From contig NHNW01000054.1 in NCBI GenBank assembly GCA_002786025.1, forward strand, positions 124,001 through 188,000: a stretch of 64,000 bases of DNA, written 5' to 3'. Of this stretch, positions 1 through 10,706 are shown in pieces (within the stretch, counting starts at the first letter, position 1; every line of letters starts with the position of its first letter). The stretch comes from Zasmidium citrigriseum. Its lineage: Eukaryota; Ascomycota; Dothideomycetes; Mycosphaerellales; Mycosphaerellaceae. The translations under genes were made by a program, and so were the position numbers. A model generated the notes under the pieces. That model had not been told where the DNA came from. It did not search any database and saw nothing but the letters and a program-made list of their open reading frames with translations.

Positions 1-1066
1 CGATGGATGGCAGGACACCGCCTTCTACCCTGATCCGCAGGAGGCCAAGGCGAAGATGAAGGAGATTGGCCAATGGCTCAAGAGCGTCGAAACCAAGTCC
101 TTCGACCGAGTGCCACTGGAGGCAGAGCAGCTCGACGGCGACACCGTCATGGCGATCGAGAAGGCAGCCGACGCCCTCAACGCGACCGCGGCTAACACCC
201 AAGGCCGCAAGATTGGAGGCGTCCCGCGCGTCGCTCTCCTGAAACCATCAGACGCAGAGCAACGCACGCAACACCAGAAATTCCGCATCGGCCACCGCGT
301 CGTCTATGTCCTCGAAACCGGGCGCGTGCCAGTCGCCATGCGAGGTACCGTCGTAGGCATGACGCGGACTACTAGGAGTACTCTGCTCGACATCGTCTTC
401 GACAGCACCTTCATGAGCGGCACGACGCTCAACGAACGCTGCTCGGCTTTCCGCGGCAGCACCGTCCCCTCCAGCGCGGTTCTCAACCTGACGGAGAAGC
501 AAGTCGTCGCCATGTCGCAAGCTGCCAAAGACCGCGCGCCCAAATCGCAGTTCACTCCGATCCGAGGCGGTCACGCGGCTCTGGCCAGCGCGTACGGCAT
601 GCCGAGTGGTCCACAGCTCGTGCAGGCCGATACGCCGCCTCCACTGCGCAGTGGATGGCGCGGAGCCGTCCACGGACATGCCAACGGGACTCCTCGCGGG
701 AACGGCATGCGTGGACGCGGCGGTGGTTTGGGAAGCACGCAGCAACAGCAGTATGACCTCCCCATGCGCGGCGGCCGTGGAGGCCAGATGCACGGTGCAT
801 CACCAGGTTTCGTCCCACGAGGCGGCCGTGGTCGTGGTGGCGGTCCAAACCGCGGAGGATATACGGTCGTCGACAACAGCGATCCTACCGAGGGAGTTGT
901 GAGGAATAATCCTCAGTTCCGTCCGCAGAACTACAGTAACGTCCCTCCACCCGCTGACCTGAACCAGCGTGGAGGGCGCGGACGTGGCCGTGGTGGAGAT
1001 CGCGGTGTGCGCGGTGGAGGCCGCGGGAGAGGCGGTCGGGGCCGTGGTGAGGTGGCTGCCAGTTGA
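1..1066 (+). CDS. XRN1: 5'-3' exoribonuclease 1, C-terminal part (5' end outside window)
   Basis: Open from the first complete codon at position 2 to a TGA at 1064-1066, giving 354 residues of a protein that begins upstream of the window. XRN1 is the cytoplasmic 5'-3' exonuclease that degrades decapped mRNA. The visible part holds an SH3-like segment typical of the XRN1 C-terminal half (RIGHRVVYVLETGRVPVAMR at about residues 93-112), followed by the conserved hydrophobic stretch around DIVFDSTFMSGTTL. The last 170 residues are a low-complexity tail with many RGG and RGRGG repeats, an RNA-binding feature common at the C-terminus of ascomycete XRN1. The catalytic nuclease domain is not in the window, so activity cannot be judged. 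No intron is needed in the visible part. Confidence 0.88.
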   Translation, partial: DGWQDTAFYPDPQEAKAKMKEIGQWLKSVETKSFDRVPLEAEQLDGDTVMAIEKAADALNATAANTQGRKIGGVPRVALLKPSDAEQRTQHQKFRIGHRVVYVLETGRVPVAMRGTVVGMTRTTRSTLLDIVFDSTFMSGTTLNERCSAFRGSTVPSSAVLNLTEKQVVAMSQAAKDRAPKSQFTPIRGGHAALASAYGMPSGPQLVQADTPPPLRSGWRGAVHGHANGTPRGNGMRGRGGGLGSTQQQQYDLPMRGGRGGQMHGASPGFVPRGGRGRGGGPNRGGYTVVDNSDPTEGVVRNNPQFRPQNYSNVPPPADLNQRGGRGRGRGGDRGVRGGGRGRGGRGRGEVAAS

Positions 1067-4000
1067 GTGAGTAGCTCATCCTAGCAGCACCAGATACCCG
1101 GAAACCGGTATTGTTTCCAAGAGCTTGGAGATGGGATGGAACGAGGAGTGAACGAGTGGAGGATCCCGAATCCGAAGTCCGGAAAATCCTTGCCCTGCCT
1201 TACCTTACCTTCTGGGGTGCATACGTATGTCTGTTTCGCAGTCCGAGCCTCAAGCCTGAAACGGACATGATGATGCACATGGGCATGTCTGGATTGGGGA
1301 GGAACTCTTGTGGGTGGAGATAGGGTTGATCCTGTGGTAGATTAGGTTTCGAGGAGAGGTAGGCAGATGAATATGGAAGGAGAGTTGATGATGACGATGA
1401 GGGTTCACTATGTTTCTGCTTTATGCATTTGACAACCTATCTACTTCGCAGAAGTTGTGCTTGCTTCATGCAGGAGTATCGCTCGATGCTGTGCTTGCTG
1501 TTGACGGTTATGCGTTCTGTGCGTCGGACATGAAAGAAAACTGCTTGTCTACGCGGCCTTTTCATGCCGAAGACACGACACAGCTCGACCAGCGGAGCAG
1601 ATACTATCGACCCATATGAGTCGACACTTCAACAGAAGAAGGCCATGTGTGTTGGCAATGAGAAAAGTTCTTCCGATCAATGCGACCTTTCGATGCCTTC
1701 CATGGTTAATGGAAAGCACCCATCATCACAGGGAGTTGACAATCATCATCCCGCGGCTTTGCACCGACGAGAATCGCGGCCAATGGTCGTCTGCATGCCG
1801 AGACGGACGGACGAACCATTGGGGTCCGTCATGTATATGCAAATGCAATGCAAACATGAAACACATCTCCCATCTCCCTATTCACGGGAGAGAAGTGTTT
1901 CATATATCGACACATCCCTGAACTTACCACGTGAAAACATGAGGCCCGTGACACGACATGCCTGAGGCTGAAAGACGAGCGCCATTGGATCTTCAAGATC
2001 CCGCAGCTGTGCAGCGAGCTGGCGATTCGACCAAGTAGATGCAAGAAAGATTTCCTTTCCTTGGTTGAGGGCATCCTCCTCCGAGAGGCTGCATTAGTGA
2101 GCGGGAAGCACAGTGAAGGGGGAATTTGTGCCGATGCGGCGTGGATGATTTTCGCGAATTTCAAGCAGGACGATTGCGTTGCATTCTGGCTGCAAGCAAG
2201 AAGCAGGAGTGCATTTCTTTGTTCTTGGTCGTTTTCGTTGAAGGGGTGAAGTGCGCGGTGGCTTTCTTTACCTTCACGCTGCTGATGCACGCAGCGTAGG
2301 TGGCAAGCGACGGCGAGCTGCAGGAGGCACGGAGGGCGTGTGTTCGGCGCTGTTGGCTTGGAGAGAGTTTCGTTGGTCGATGGCGTGGCGAGCTTGTTCC
2401 TGTTGGTGGGCTTTGACGGCGATTGACTTCCGCTCTTCAATCGGAACGGAAAGTTCAATGCAAACTCGTGGTTGCGGTCTGACTGAATTGACTTCTTTGT
2501 CGCTGACTCTGGACGATCTGGTGACTCGTCGTCGACAATGGTAAGGATTGAGAAAAGGCAAGCTATCTTTGAGAGAGTTCAAAGTCAGCACTCAGCTTCG
2601 CAAGGACAGGATGCCTGGTCCAGGAGCAGGAGCAGAAGCTCGCTCCCACAGCTGTCAGGACTTTCCGAGTCGGGCAGAGAGATCGAAAATCATCGGCACA
2701 AGCGTGCTGTGCGTGCGTGCAGAACGCGCGACTTTTCGGCAGGCTGCAGATGCTGTGCGACCCTGTGGCTTATCAACGCCAGCTGGTGAAGATCTTTCTC
2801 CCGCGCGAGAGAAAGTTGGGAACGCAGTGATAGTTCAGCGCACCGGGCGAAGTCTGAAGATTCGGTGAGAGTTCCTGCGATATGTTCCAACCTCGGCGCG
2901 TGAAGTCGAAATAGAGTCTGAACGCGACCGGTTACGGGTGAGAGTTTGCTAAATCGGTGGTACGCCAACGGAAGAGCAACCGGCGGACTGAGGCCAGAAT
3001 ATGTATGTCTCAGTCAGTCACCACGTGTGGCCGTTGCGAGTGGACCAAAGGACAGCGACAAGACCTCCAAACGACACCGGGCCCGGACGAAGAGAGGCCG
3101 CGTGCAGATGGGTGCTCTCGTCGCTCGTGACGGTAGGGTAACATCGCGGTGAGAGAGTACATGTACGACGGGAGATGTAGTCAAGTACCTGTCTGTCGCC
3201 GGGCCGCTCGGAGGATTGAGGCGACCAGTCGCCGCATGTCTCGGTTTTGGTGCATGCCAGATGGGCAGCCAGCGGGTCGATTGTCGTCAGATCTGGAGAG
3301 GGTTGTTCGTGATGTTGGATGTATGCGGAGGGCAGCGGATACTTGGACGGCCAGGTTTCGTATACTTTTCGAGGGTTGGAAGCTGGGGTGGCATCTTGGC
3401 CGGAGGCAGCGGATGGAAGGCTTCTGGAAGGAAGCATGCGTCTTTTAGAGTTTGGCCCCTGTCGAAGGCGGTGCATTTGAAGAGGGAAGCTGCGATGCTG
3501 CGATATGCGCTGGTGGTACAGGCCGTCAGCAAGACCAAGACTGCGCTTTTTCGTGAGTCGCCGCCGCATCCGGTCTGTATATACTTATCGTCACACGAGG
3601 CCATGCGAAGTGTTTCGAGACTCGAGCTGGCCGTATTGATCTCCCTTGGCAGCTGCCATCACACGTTTCACACTGATTCCCACGGAAAGTACAACTGGCA
3701 TCGCGTGTTCGATGCGAGCAGGAGCGACCGGCAAGACGAGTCGCGACTGCTTCGTTGATTTGGATAGAGGCTGCCGAGAGAAGGAGCGATGGAGGAAGAG
3801 AGACTAGCGCCCGCAAAGGCTGTCTAAATCTGCTGCCGAACGCCGAGCCTGATTGGCCGTTGGGACGTTTGGGCTCGTGCACCTGCATCCATCCGCACCA
3901 ACAACGGACCGGCGAGCGAGGCCAGTCTGGTGTGCGTGCTCGCGCACTCAGCACTGTGAGTCTCGCGCGGTTTGCGGTAGTAGCAGCGCTACTGCGGCAG

Positions 4001-4654
4001 GAAGAGGCTGACGAGATTCAGCCAAGGCACAGCGAGACGCCCCATCACCACTCAAAATCCAACACGCAGCCACACCTGCACCCCCTGGCACCCTCGTCCT
4101 TGTCCTGGCCTGTCCTGCCCGTGTCGACTTGATCGTTGCACCAGCGTCTGCCCGGCCAGCTCCAACACCACCACCGCCGCCGTCGCCGTCCTGTCTGGCG
4201 GCGTCGTCATTGCTTGGTCTGTCACCAACTCCTGTACCACAACGACTGCTGCCCGGCGTCTCGCTGTCCGGCCGCCCCGTCATTGAGGGTGTGCAGCCTG
4301 CTGGCCGTTGGGGGCATATCAATGATTTATTGATCTATCTTCGATTGCCACGGACTGCGACCTGCTGTTTCGAAACTCTGCTCGTTCGATCGACGCTGGC
4401 ATTACGAGAGACGTGCTGGTACCGCCTGGTATCGGTCTCCGAGTCAGGTACAAAGCTCGCCAAGTTATCCCGGCCGCGCGCCGCACGCCTCCCTGGCCTT
4501 GCACAACTACTCCGTGGTCCCTGATATCGAGGCTTGCAGCGTCATTATCGCGTGCTACCCCTGCACATCCGGCCGACGCGCTCGGTTTCAACTTCTGTAG
4601 TAGCTGCCGGCCGGCGCATCTCTCCCTCTTTAGCGTCCACTGCTCCACCTGACC
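1067..4654. other. long gene-poor region
   Basis: About 3.6 kb between XRN1 and the next gene. I find no ORF with a recognisable domain on either strand; the longest frames (1829-2458 minus, 3018-3569 minus, 3216-3758 plus) overlap each other and have unstructured composition. A 6-bp inverted repeat (GGAAAC/GTTTCC, about 1099-1117) lies just after XRN1 and may belong to its 3' UTR. The last 600 bases are pyrimidine-rich with CCACC/CCGCC runs, which suits a long promoter plus 5' leader for the downstream gene. This is inference. Confidence 0.5.
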
Positions 4655-5866
4655 ATGGCCGCTTTTCATGCTGCCCGCCCCATGGAGGACTTTTTCATCA
4701 ATCCTACCTTCAACTTGGATGCTCCTCTGCACAGCTCAACCATGGCCGACGACAACCAGCTGTATACCGCAGCTGCCGCTCACAACGACGTCTACATGAT
4801 CAAGTCCAAGGGCAAGGCACCTTTGAAACCATCCGCTTCCATTGTCGATCTTGTCAACGAACCTGTCTTCTGGCATGCTTACACCTCTGATGAAGAAGTT
4901 GCTTCTCCCGTCGACGAAGACGACAACGACGCCGACGACGACTTTAGCTTGCACTCTGACGAGAGCATGGTCAGCATTGCCAGCAGTATTTCCTTCCCAG
5001 AACAGCTTGCAGCAGAGGCCTGCGCCAACGTTCAACAACAATGCAACCGGGCCCAAGCAGTCAAGATCCAAGCCGCTGGAAGGGCACGAGTTGTCTCATT
5101 ACCGAAGCCCATCACTATTCCTGCCAGGCGCAGCATCGTGAGACCAGCCAGTCCTGGAACTCCTTCGAAACGCCCCTCGCTACCACGACTTCGATCGACG
5201 GATGCTGTTGAGAGTACTCGCAGCAGTGAGGACAGTCGAAATACTCGCAACGATTCAATCAGCTCATCAAGTGTCAACTCACCAGCATCAACTGCACCAA
5301 GCTCGGTGGACGACAACGAGCCGATGGATCGACGACCGCAGATCAAACACCAACAAAGTTTCTCCCGACATGTGCCATTGATGGAAGCCGCAAAAGCCTT
5401 TTCGCCAAACTCGTCAGTACCGAACTCGCCCATGTTCCCGCAAGCCGGTGGATTTCCAAAGCGACAGAGTACCGCAATGAGCGATCGATCAGACACAGCA
5501 TCGATCTCAAACAGATCATCAATCCGTCGAATGACCAAGTTCTCCTCCGGTTTTGGCCTCAATAAGATTGGCAAGAACTTGAATGGAAGAGATTCGATGC
5601 ATGGGAGTGAACTGGAGAGTGTCAAGGAGCCCGAGCAAAACTACATTGCGCCAACCCGAGTGCCCGCCCGCACAACCAGCATGAAGCCGAAGATGGTCGC
5701 CAGAGCTGCCAACGAGCGCGCTCCTCCGATCACATTGCCACCTTTCCCGGACGAGGAACCATCGAACGAGTGGCCATTGAGGAGAGATTCCGGCGCAACA
5801 TCCTCTTCTGCGAGACCGAGGAGCTTTTCGACCAAGAAGCCCACCCACGTGGCCCGAATCTCATGA
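4655..5866 (+). CDS. conserved disordered protein, function unknown
   Basis: Intronless 403-residue frame starting at an ATG in good context (ACCATGG). The N-terminal 100 residues contain an acidic block (SDEEVASPVDEDDNDADDD, about 78-96) preceded by a short motif with FWHAY; the middle and C-terminus are Ser/Pro/Arg-rich and contain many potential phosphorylation sites (RRSIVRPASP, RPSLPRLRS, FPKRQSTAMSD). No signal peptide, membrane segment or catalytic domain is visible. A short stretch AQAVKIQAAGRARV resembles half of an IQ-type helix but is too weak to call. I take it for a phosphoprotein or scaffold of the kind common in filamentous ascomycetes; this is composition-based inference. A later in-frame ATG at 4682 is possible but the first has the better context. 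Confidence 0.72.
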   Translation: MAAFHAARPMEDFFINPTFNLDAPLHSSTMADDNQLYTAAAAHNDVYMIKSKGKAPLKPSASIVDLVNEPVFWHAYTSDEEVASPVDEDDNDADDDFSLHSDESMVSIASSISFPEQLAAEACANVQQQCNRAQAVKIQAAGRARVVSLPKPITIPARRSIVRPASPGTPSKRPSLPRLRSTDAVESTRSSEDSRNTRNDSISSSSVNSPASTAPSSVDDNEPMDRRPQIKHQQSFSRHVPLMEAAKAFSPNSSVPNSPMFPQAGGFPKRQSTAMSDRSDTASISNRSSIRRMTKFSSGFGLNKIGKNLNGRDSMHGSELESVKEPEQNYIAPTRVPARTTSMKPKMVARAANERAPPITLPPFPDEEPSNEWPLRRDSGATSSSARPRSFSTKKPTHVARIS

Positions 5867-7370
5867 AAAGTTAACCTCAACAACCTGTACATTTTGGCGG
5901 CACATGTTTCGAGTACTTCTAGCGGGCGTTGATCTTACCATTTTCTTTTGTCTTTTTGCCCGGCGAGGCCCGCGCACCCAACTACGAGATACCACGGACT
6001 GACACGAGGAGTTTATCGTGGCGAACTTATGATGATGACAGATTGTATGGAATGAAAATGTCGATTATTGCTATTACAGAGGACGTCTCTTGAGATTAAT
6101 GAGGAATCTTGGGATGATATTGGAAGGGCCTCTTTGAGAGGGGTGATCATTGACGGGATTGTGGAGGATGGAAGCATGAGATGGAGATGTACAATGCCAC
6201 GAAGCAGTCCTTCCACAGAGAAGGAGAAGAGTAGTCCTCAATGAATGAAGAGACGATAACCTATCACTGCACATCCTCTACATTCCCAATTGCAACACCA
6301 ATTCCATTGACACCTCCAATCTCCAACCTCCCACCGCTTATCGAACTTCCCGAAATCACCGAGACACATCCCCACGCTCCGCATTGAAGCCATACCAGGG
6401 CTACACAACTAGTGACGGCATTGGTGAGACATTATTCGCCATAAGCTGTCACCTCACCTCTACATACAAATGTGGTGTGGTGGTGAAGGATGACCGACGC
6501 TACTGCATGTCATGTTCAACCTACATCATGGCAAGCTGACTCGGTCTCCGGATGTTCGTTGATCGCGGTCCAAGCCTGTACGTATTGCGTGATGATCTCG
6601 GTGCGTGCGGGAGGAATTTACTCCGTGTGTGAGGGTATCGTGATTGATGGATTGGAAATGATGCTGTGTTACGTAGTAGAGGATGGATTGATAATGACGA
6701 TGCGGTGTTGAGAGAGGAGGTTGTGATAGGAGGTTGTGATGGGAGGTATCGGCCTAGTTTCTTCCCACCCACCACGGCAGGTCACGACCTCCGACTCTTA
6801 GGGCATCGGGTCACGGGACGGGGTGTGCGTGATTGCGTGTGATGATGTGGGGCTATACCGTCTCGCAAGGCCATCCTTGTACATGCCGACTTCACCGATG
6901 GCGAGGCGAGAGGGTACGTCATTTAGGGTGAGGTACGTGCTGATGTGGGTGAAGTGACAGGCATGTTTTTGGGAGAGGTTCGTTACATCCAAGGCGTGGG
7001 AGATCTGTGACGGATCGGAGGTGGATGTTCCCCCTTTTGGTGGAGGTTGAAGAGGGCTGTGATGAAAGGTGGTTGTTGACGTGGTTCGAATTGTTAGGAT
7101 GGTGGTTGTTTGAATGTGGCGATCATGATGTTGATGGGATGGGATGGGATGGGATGGGATTGTTGGTTCGTTGGTGTTTGATATTCAGTGATGGGTGTTT
7201 GCGATTGAGGCGTCTGAGTCGTGTGGCGTGCATCGTCGTCCAAGTTTTGACTCTTTGATCAGAGATCGAGAACGCTCCTTTCATGGTTCGAGCAAGATTC
7301 AGAGACAGGTGTCTCGATGAAGTCTTTTCGATTCGCCGATATCTTGCTTGGATGCATGAACTTCATTGCT
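5867..7370. other. intergenic, convergent 3' ends
   Basis: About 1.5 kb between the disordered-protein gene and the repeats downstream of YIH1. It holds short unconvincing frames only. A (GATGG)5 microsatellite lies at about 7134-7159 and is listed separately. Confidence 0.5.
7132..7160. repeat. (GATGG)n microsatellite
   Basis: Five consecutive GATGG units are seen directly. No function is evident. Confidence 0.85.
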
Positions 7371-7698
7371 GAGCCACAGCCGTGATCATGATAGTAGCCA
7401 AGGTCGCATTCCACTTGGCCAAACATCCAAGACGCTCACCTAGTCCCCTTCTTCTTCTTCTCGAGCCACGGCTGTGATCGTGACAATGGCCAAGATCGCA
7501 CTCAATCTTGACCAGAGACCAAGCACCCAAGGCTTTCTCATCACTCCTTTCTCTTCTTCTTGCCATGGTTCCTCCCAGATCAAGTCAGTCGTGAACGACA
7601 CAGCTGAGCCTGTAGCTTCATCGTGAATCTAGCCAAGGTCGCATTCAACCTTGGCCAAACACCCAAGACTCTCATCACTTCTTCCCCTTCTTCTTCCC
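7371..7698 (-). repeat. three imperfect tandem copies of the YIH1 3' end
   Basis: Three related units of about 90-100 bases lie at 7371-7460, 7463-7564 and 7604-7698. Each carries, in order on the plus strand, GAGCC..TG..TCRTGA, then GCCAAGGTCGCATTC-like sequence, CTTGGCCAAACAYCCAAG, CTCATCAC and a CTTCTTCTTC run. The third unit contains the real YIH1 stop codon and its Lys-rich C-terminal codons; the other two carry equivalent KKK-type codons followed by a stop-like triplet. The units therefore look like duplicated C-terminal codons plus 3' UTR. Each has an inverted repeat, perfect over 8 bp at 7632-7655 (GCCAAGGT/ACCTTGGC). Confidence 0.8.
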
Positions 7699-8550
7699 AT
7701 GATCCTTTCCATCCTCAGCCGGTCCAAAACCCCCCTTAACAACAGCATCCCTCGCACACTGATTGATAATGCGAAACCGATCCGGCCCCAGCTTAACCCC
7801 TCCATACCATCGACTCACAACCACCATCACGCCCCACACGTTCATCAACTCCAGGAGATGAAGCAGTCTCCCACCGGCAGCATCCTCACCATCATCATCG
7901 CAGTCCTGATACTGCACCCCATCATCCCTCCGAATTCTCCACGCAGTGATGTTATGCGTGGCCTTGGCGACTTTCTTATCCGTAGCCAGTAAATGCGAGA
8001 GGTAAGATTTCGCTTGTTCGACAGATTCCACCGGCGTCGCACGTGCTATGAACATTGACTTCTTCTCCGTGATGATTTCGGATAGTGTCCAAGGTGGCGG
8101 GTCGTTTAGTTCGTCCACGGGCTGCGCTTGGTCGTCAACGTATGTCCCGTACTGAGGGTGCGTGAATGGGTCCTGACCGTCTTCTTGAGTAGTTTGTTGG
8201 TCCTCGTCCTTTGAGCTGGCGTCCAGGCCGTGTTGCTGAAGCCTTTGGCCCAGTTCTTCGATGAGGTCGAAGATGCATGGTGCGCCGGGAGTGTAGATTT
8301 CTGAGAGAACGGTCCGGGCAAGGTCGACGATCGTATTGCCTGCGCCTTTGGCGATATTCTCGCCGACGGACTGCGTGCCAAGTATTGAGGGAGGCGCATC
8401 TGGATAGTCGTTTGGGAACTCGATCCGCAGCGATACCTCCGGTTGTGAGGGGAGAGAGAGGGCGAATATTCCTGAATCTACTGAGGAAAGTGTGTCGTCG
8501 CCGTAGATTGCGTTGATGGATGTCGCCTCATCTTGGAGTTCTTCCGACAT
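7675..8550 (-). CDS. YIH1: IMPACT/YIH1 family translation-stress regulator
   Basis: Intronless, 291 residues, starting at the ATG at 8548-8550. Residues about 1-105 form an RWD domain (SINAIYGDD near 11-19, then the FPNDYPDAPPSI loop at 45-56). Residues about 155-272 form the UPF0029/IMPACT domain, with EKKSMFIARATPV (162-174), DGEDAAGGRLLHLLE (220-234) and the signature RWYGGVKLGPDRF (247-259). The family binds GCN1 through its RWD domain and restrains activation of the eIF2-alpha kinase GCN2, so this is expected to be a cytosolic regulator of general amino acid control. The C-terminus is a Lys/Gly tail. It is divergent from PRP45 with 189 bases between start codons, and its 3' end has been tandemly copied downstream. 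Confidence 0.93.
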   Translation of the reverse strand: MSEELQDEATSINAIYGDDTLSSVDSGIFALSLPSQPEVSLRIEFPNDYPDAPPSILGTQSVGENIAKGAGNTIVDLARTVLSEIYTPGAPCIFDLIEELGQRLQQHGLDASSKDEDQQTTQEDGQDPFTHPQYGTYVDDQAQPVDELNDPPPWTLSEIITEKKSMFIARATPVESVEQAKSYLSHLLATDKKVAKATHNITAWRIRRDDGVQYQDCDDDGEDAAGGRLLHLLELMNVWGVMVVVSRWYGGVKLGPDRFRIINQCARDAVVKGGFGPAEDGKDHGKKKGKK

Positions 8551-8739
8551 GTCACGCTCATATATTTCGATGGACGATCACATGCTGGCGATAGATGATG
8601 GCTGGGCGGCGAAGAAGGAGCGAAGTGAATGTGGATCACTAGTGGCGGGTAGTCCCGCTCGGCTAGCGGAACTGAAGATTTGAGCATTCGAACCACCACT
8701 TCCGCTTCCACCACTTCATCTTTACCAACACTCACTAAT
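8551..8739. promoter_or_regulatory. divergent promoter YIH1/PRP45
   Basis: The 189 bases between two opposed start codons must serve both genes. No TATA box is apparent, as expected for housekeeping promoters. Confidence 0.6.
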
Positions 8740-10479
8740 ATGGCGCTCTCTGGATCCCGCACGTCGCTTTCCAGCGCGCTGCCGAAGCCGAAATATACCG
8801 GCGAAGATGAGGAGCTGCCGACGCATACCCAACAGAAAGGCCCGCGAGTCGTCGACGCACGCGAGCTCGAATCATCGCAGTTGGTCGTGAAGCGCTCCGG
8901 CCCACCGCCATACGGCCAGCGCACAGGATGGCGACCACGAAATGCGGAAGACTTCGGCGATGGAGGCGCCTTCCCGGAAGTGCCTGTCGCGCAGTACCCT
9001 CTGGATATGGGCCGCAAAGGCCAGCCTTCCTCCTCCAACGCACTAGCGCTGCAGGTGGATAACGAAGGTAAGGTCAAATACGATGCGATTGCGCGGAGAG
9101 GACACAGCGAAAACCGTATCATCCACGCCAGCTTCAAGGATCTCATCCCGCTACGGCAGAGGGCAGACGTGGGCGAGATTAGCTTGGAGAAGCCGAGCGA
9201 GGAAGAGGTGCAGGCGAGCAAGGAGAGGACACAGGCGGCTCTGCAGACTTTGGTCGATGGCACTCTCGCTGCGCAGAAACCAAAGAATGTCAAGGGAACG
9301 ACTAGGCCTGAGCCTACCTTTGTGCGATACACGCCCGCGAACCAGATGGGCGACAACAGCAAGAAGCAGGATAGGATCATGAAGATTGTGCAGAGACAGC
9401 AGGATCCTATGGAGCCGCCGAAACACAAGATCAAGAAGGTGCCCCGTGGACCTCCTTCCCCACCACCGCCTGTAATGCACTCCCCGCCTCGAAAGTTGAC
9501 CGCCGAAGATCAAGAAGCGTGGAGAATCCCGCCGCCGGTGTCGAATTGGAAGAATCCGAAGGGTTACACAGTCCCTCTGGACAAGAGATTGGCAGCAGAT
9601 GGTAGAGGACTGCAGGATGTCACGATCAATGACAAGTTTGCTCAATTTGCGGAGGCTCTGCACACTGCGGACAGACATGCACGAGAGGAGGTGCAGCAGA
9701 GACAACGTATGCAGCAGCGTCTTGCCGAAAAGGATAAGCTCGATAAGGAAGAGGAGCTGCGACGACTGGCGATGAAAGCGCGTGAGTCTGCGACGGCACA
9801 AAAAGAAGACTCTGGCCGGGGGCGGGCAAGGAGTGGGTCTGCGGATAGTAGATCGTCCTACTCCTCATATTCTTCGCGCTCCCGCAGTCGCGATTCTGGA
9901 GAGGACGCCGCCAGAGAGCGTGCGCGACAGCGTGCCGACGCCAAACGGGAGAATCGCCGTGAATTGGGGAAGAAGAACATGGGGCATGAGCGACGGATGC
10001 AGATGATGGCCCGGGAGCAGAATCGCGATGTCAGTGAAAAGGTAGCGCTTGGCCTCGCAAAGCCAACGCAGAGCAAGGAGGCCATGTACGATTCTCGACT
10101 CTTCAACCAGAGCTCTGGATTCGCCGCAGGATTCAACGAAGATCAGCCATACGATAAGCCGCTATTCGCGGAGCGCGATGCTTTGAATTCCATCTACCGA
10201 CCACAGGTGGGCGACGACGATGAGGATGATGGTGGTGAGACGTTGGAGAAGATTCAGGGGACGAAGAGATTCGAGGGACTTGGACGAGCGCCCAAGGAGG
10301 GCTTCAAGGGAACGGATACCGCTGAGCAGAGAAGTGGACCTGTGCAGTTCGAGCGTGACCGTGGCGATGATCCTTTTGGAGTGGAGAAGATGATTGATGA
10401 GGTGCAGAGGAACACAAAGAGAGCAGCGGAGGATGATGGTGGGGGCAAGAGCAAGAAGGCGAGGGTTGATGATGAGTAG
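8740..10479 (+). CDS. PRP45: pre-mRNA-processing protein 45 (SNW/SKIP family)
   Basis: Intronless, 579 residues. The same frame is open further upstream, but the first ATG is at 8740, followed by MALSGSRTSLSSALPKPKY, which fits the family N-terminus. The SNW domain is clear: SNWKNPKGYTVPLDKRLAAD starts at residue 268 and gives the family its name, followed by the LQDVTINDKFAQFAEAL segment and an Arg/Glu-rich helix. Upstream there is the conserved PPYGQRTGW and, around residue 135, RIIHASFKDLIPL. The protein is a core spliceosome component acting in catalytic activation and second-step splicing in the nucleus. The C-terminus has an RS-rich patch (SSYSSYSSRSRSRDSG) and a Lys/Arg end, consistent with nuclear localisation. 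It shares a promoter region with YIH1. Confidence 0.95.
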   Translation: MALSGSRTSLSSALPKPKYTGEDEELPTHTQQKGPRVVDARELESSQLVVKRSGPPPYGQRTGWRPRNAEDFGDGGAFPEVPVAQYPLDMGRKGQPSSSNALALQVDNEGKVKYDAIARRGHSENRIIHASFKDLIPLRQRADVGEISLEKPSEEEVQASKERTQAALQTLVDGTLAAQKPKNVKGTTRPEPTFVRYTPANQMGDNSKKQDRIMKIVQRQQDPMEPPKHKIKKVPRGPPSPPPPVMHSPPRKLTAEDQEAWRIPPPVSNWKNPKGYTVPLDKRLAADGRGLQDVTINDKFAQFAEALHTADRHAREEVQQRQRMQQRLAEKDKLDKEEELRRLAMKARESATAQKEDSGRGRARSGSADSRSSYSSYSSRSRSRDSGEDAARERARQRADAKRENRRELGKKNMGHERRMQMMAREQNRDVSEKVALGLAKPTQSKEAMYDSRLFNQSSGFAAGFNEDQPYDKPLFAERDALNSIYRPQVGDDDEDDGGETLEKIQGTKRFEGLGRAPKEGFKGTDTAEQRSGPVQFERDRGDDPFGVEKMIDEVQRNTKRAAEDDGGGKSKKARVDDE

Positions 10480-10706
10480 CGGTCGTGAAGTGGGAATATT
10501 TGGTAGAGTCTGTCGTTGGAGCGAGAATGAGAGTGAGTGAATGACGATTCTTATCCTTTCCTTCGTTCACTGGTATGTGAGACTCACTTGTGTTGTGCAC
10601 GGTTGGAGGTTGTTCTTTTGAAAAGCATCTCGCAGCGAGCAGGGAGTTGAACCTCGACAAACGCCGTCGCTCGTTTTGTTTCTCATTACTAGCAACAGGA
10701 AACATC

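Noticed and set aside
1829..2458. 209-codon minus-strand frame in the gene-poor region
   Set aside because: No domain, no good start context and composition without coding periodicity that I can see.
3018..3758. Overlapping plus- and minus-strand frames of about 180 codons
   Set aside because: Mutually overlapping, no recognisable domain; likely GC-driven chance frames.
8478..9434. 318-codon open frame antisense to PRP45 and across the YIH1 start
   Set aside because: Overlaps two well-supported genes; Cys/Ser-rich composition of a shadow frame.
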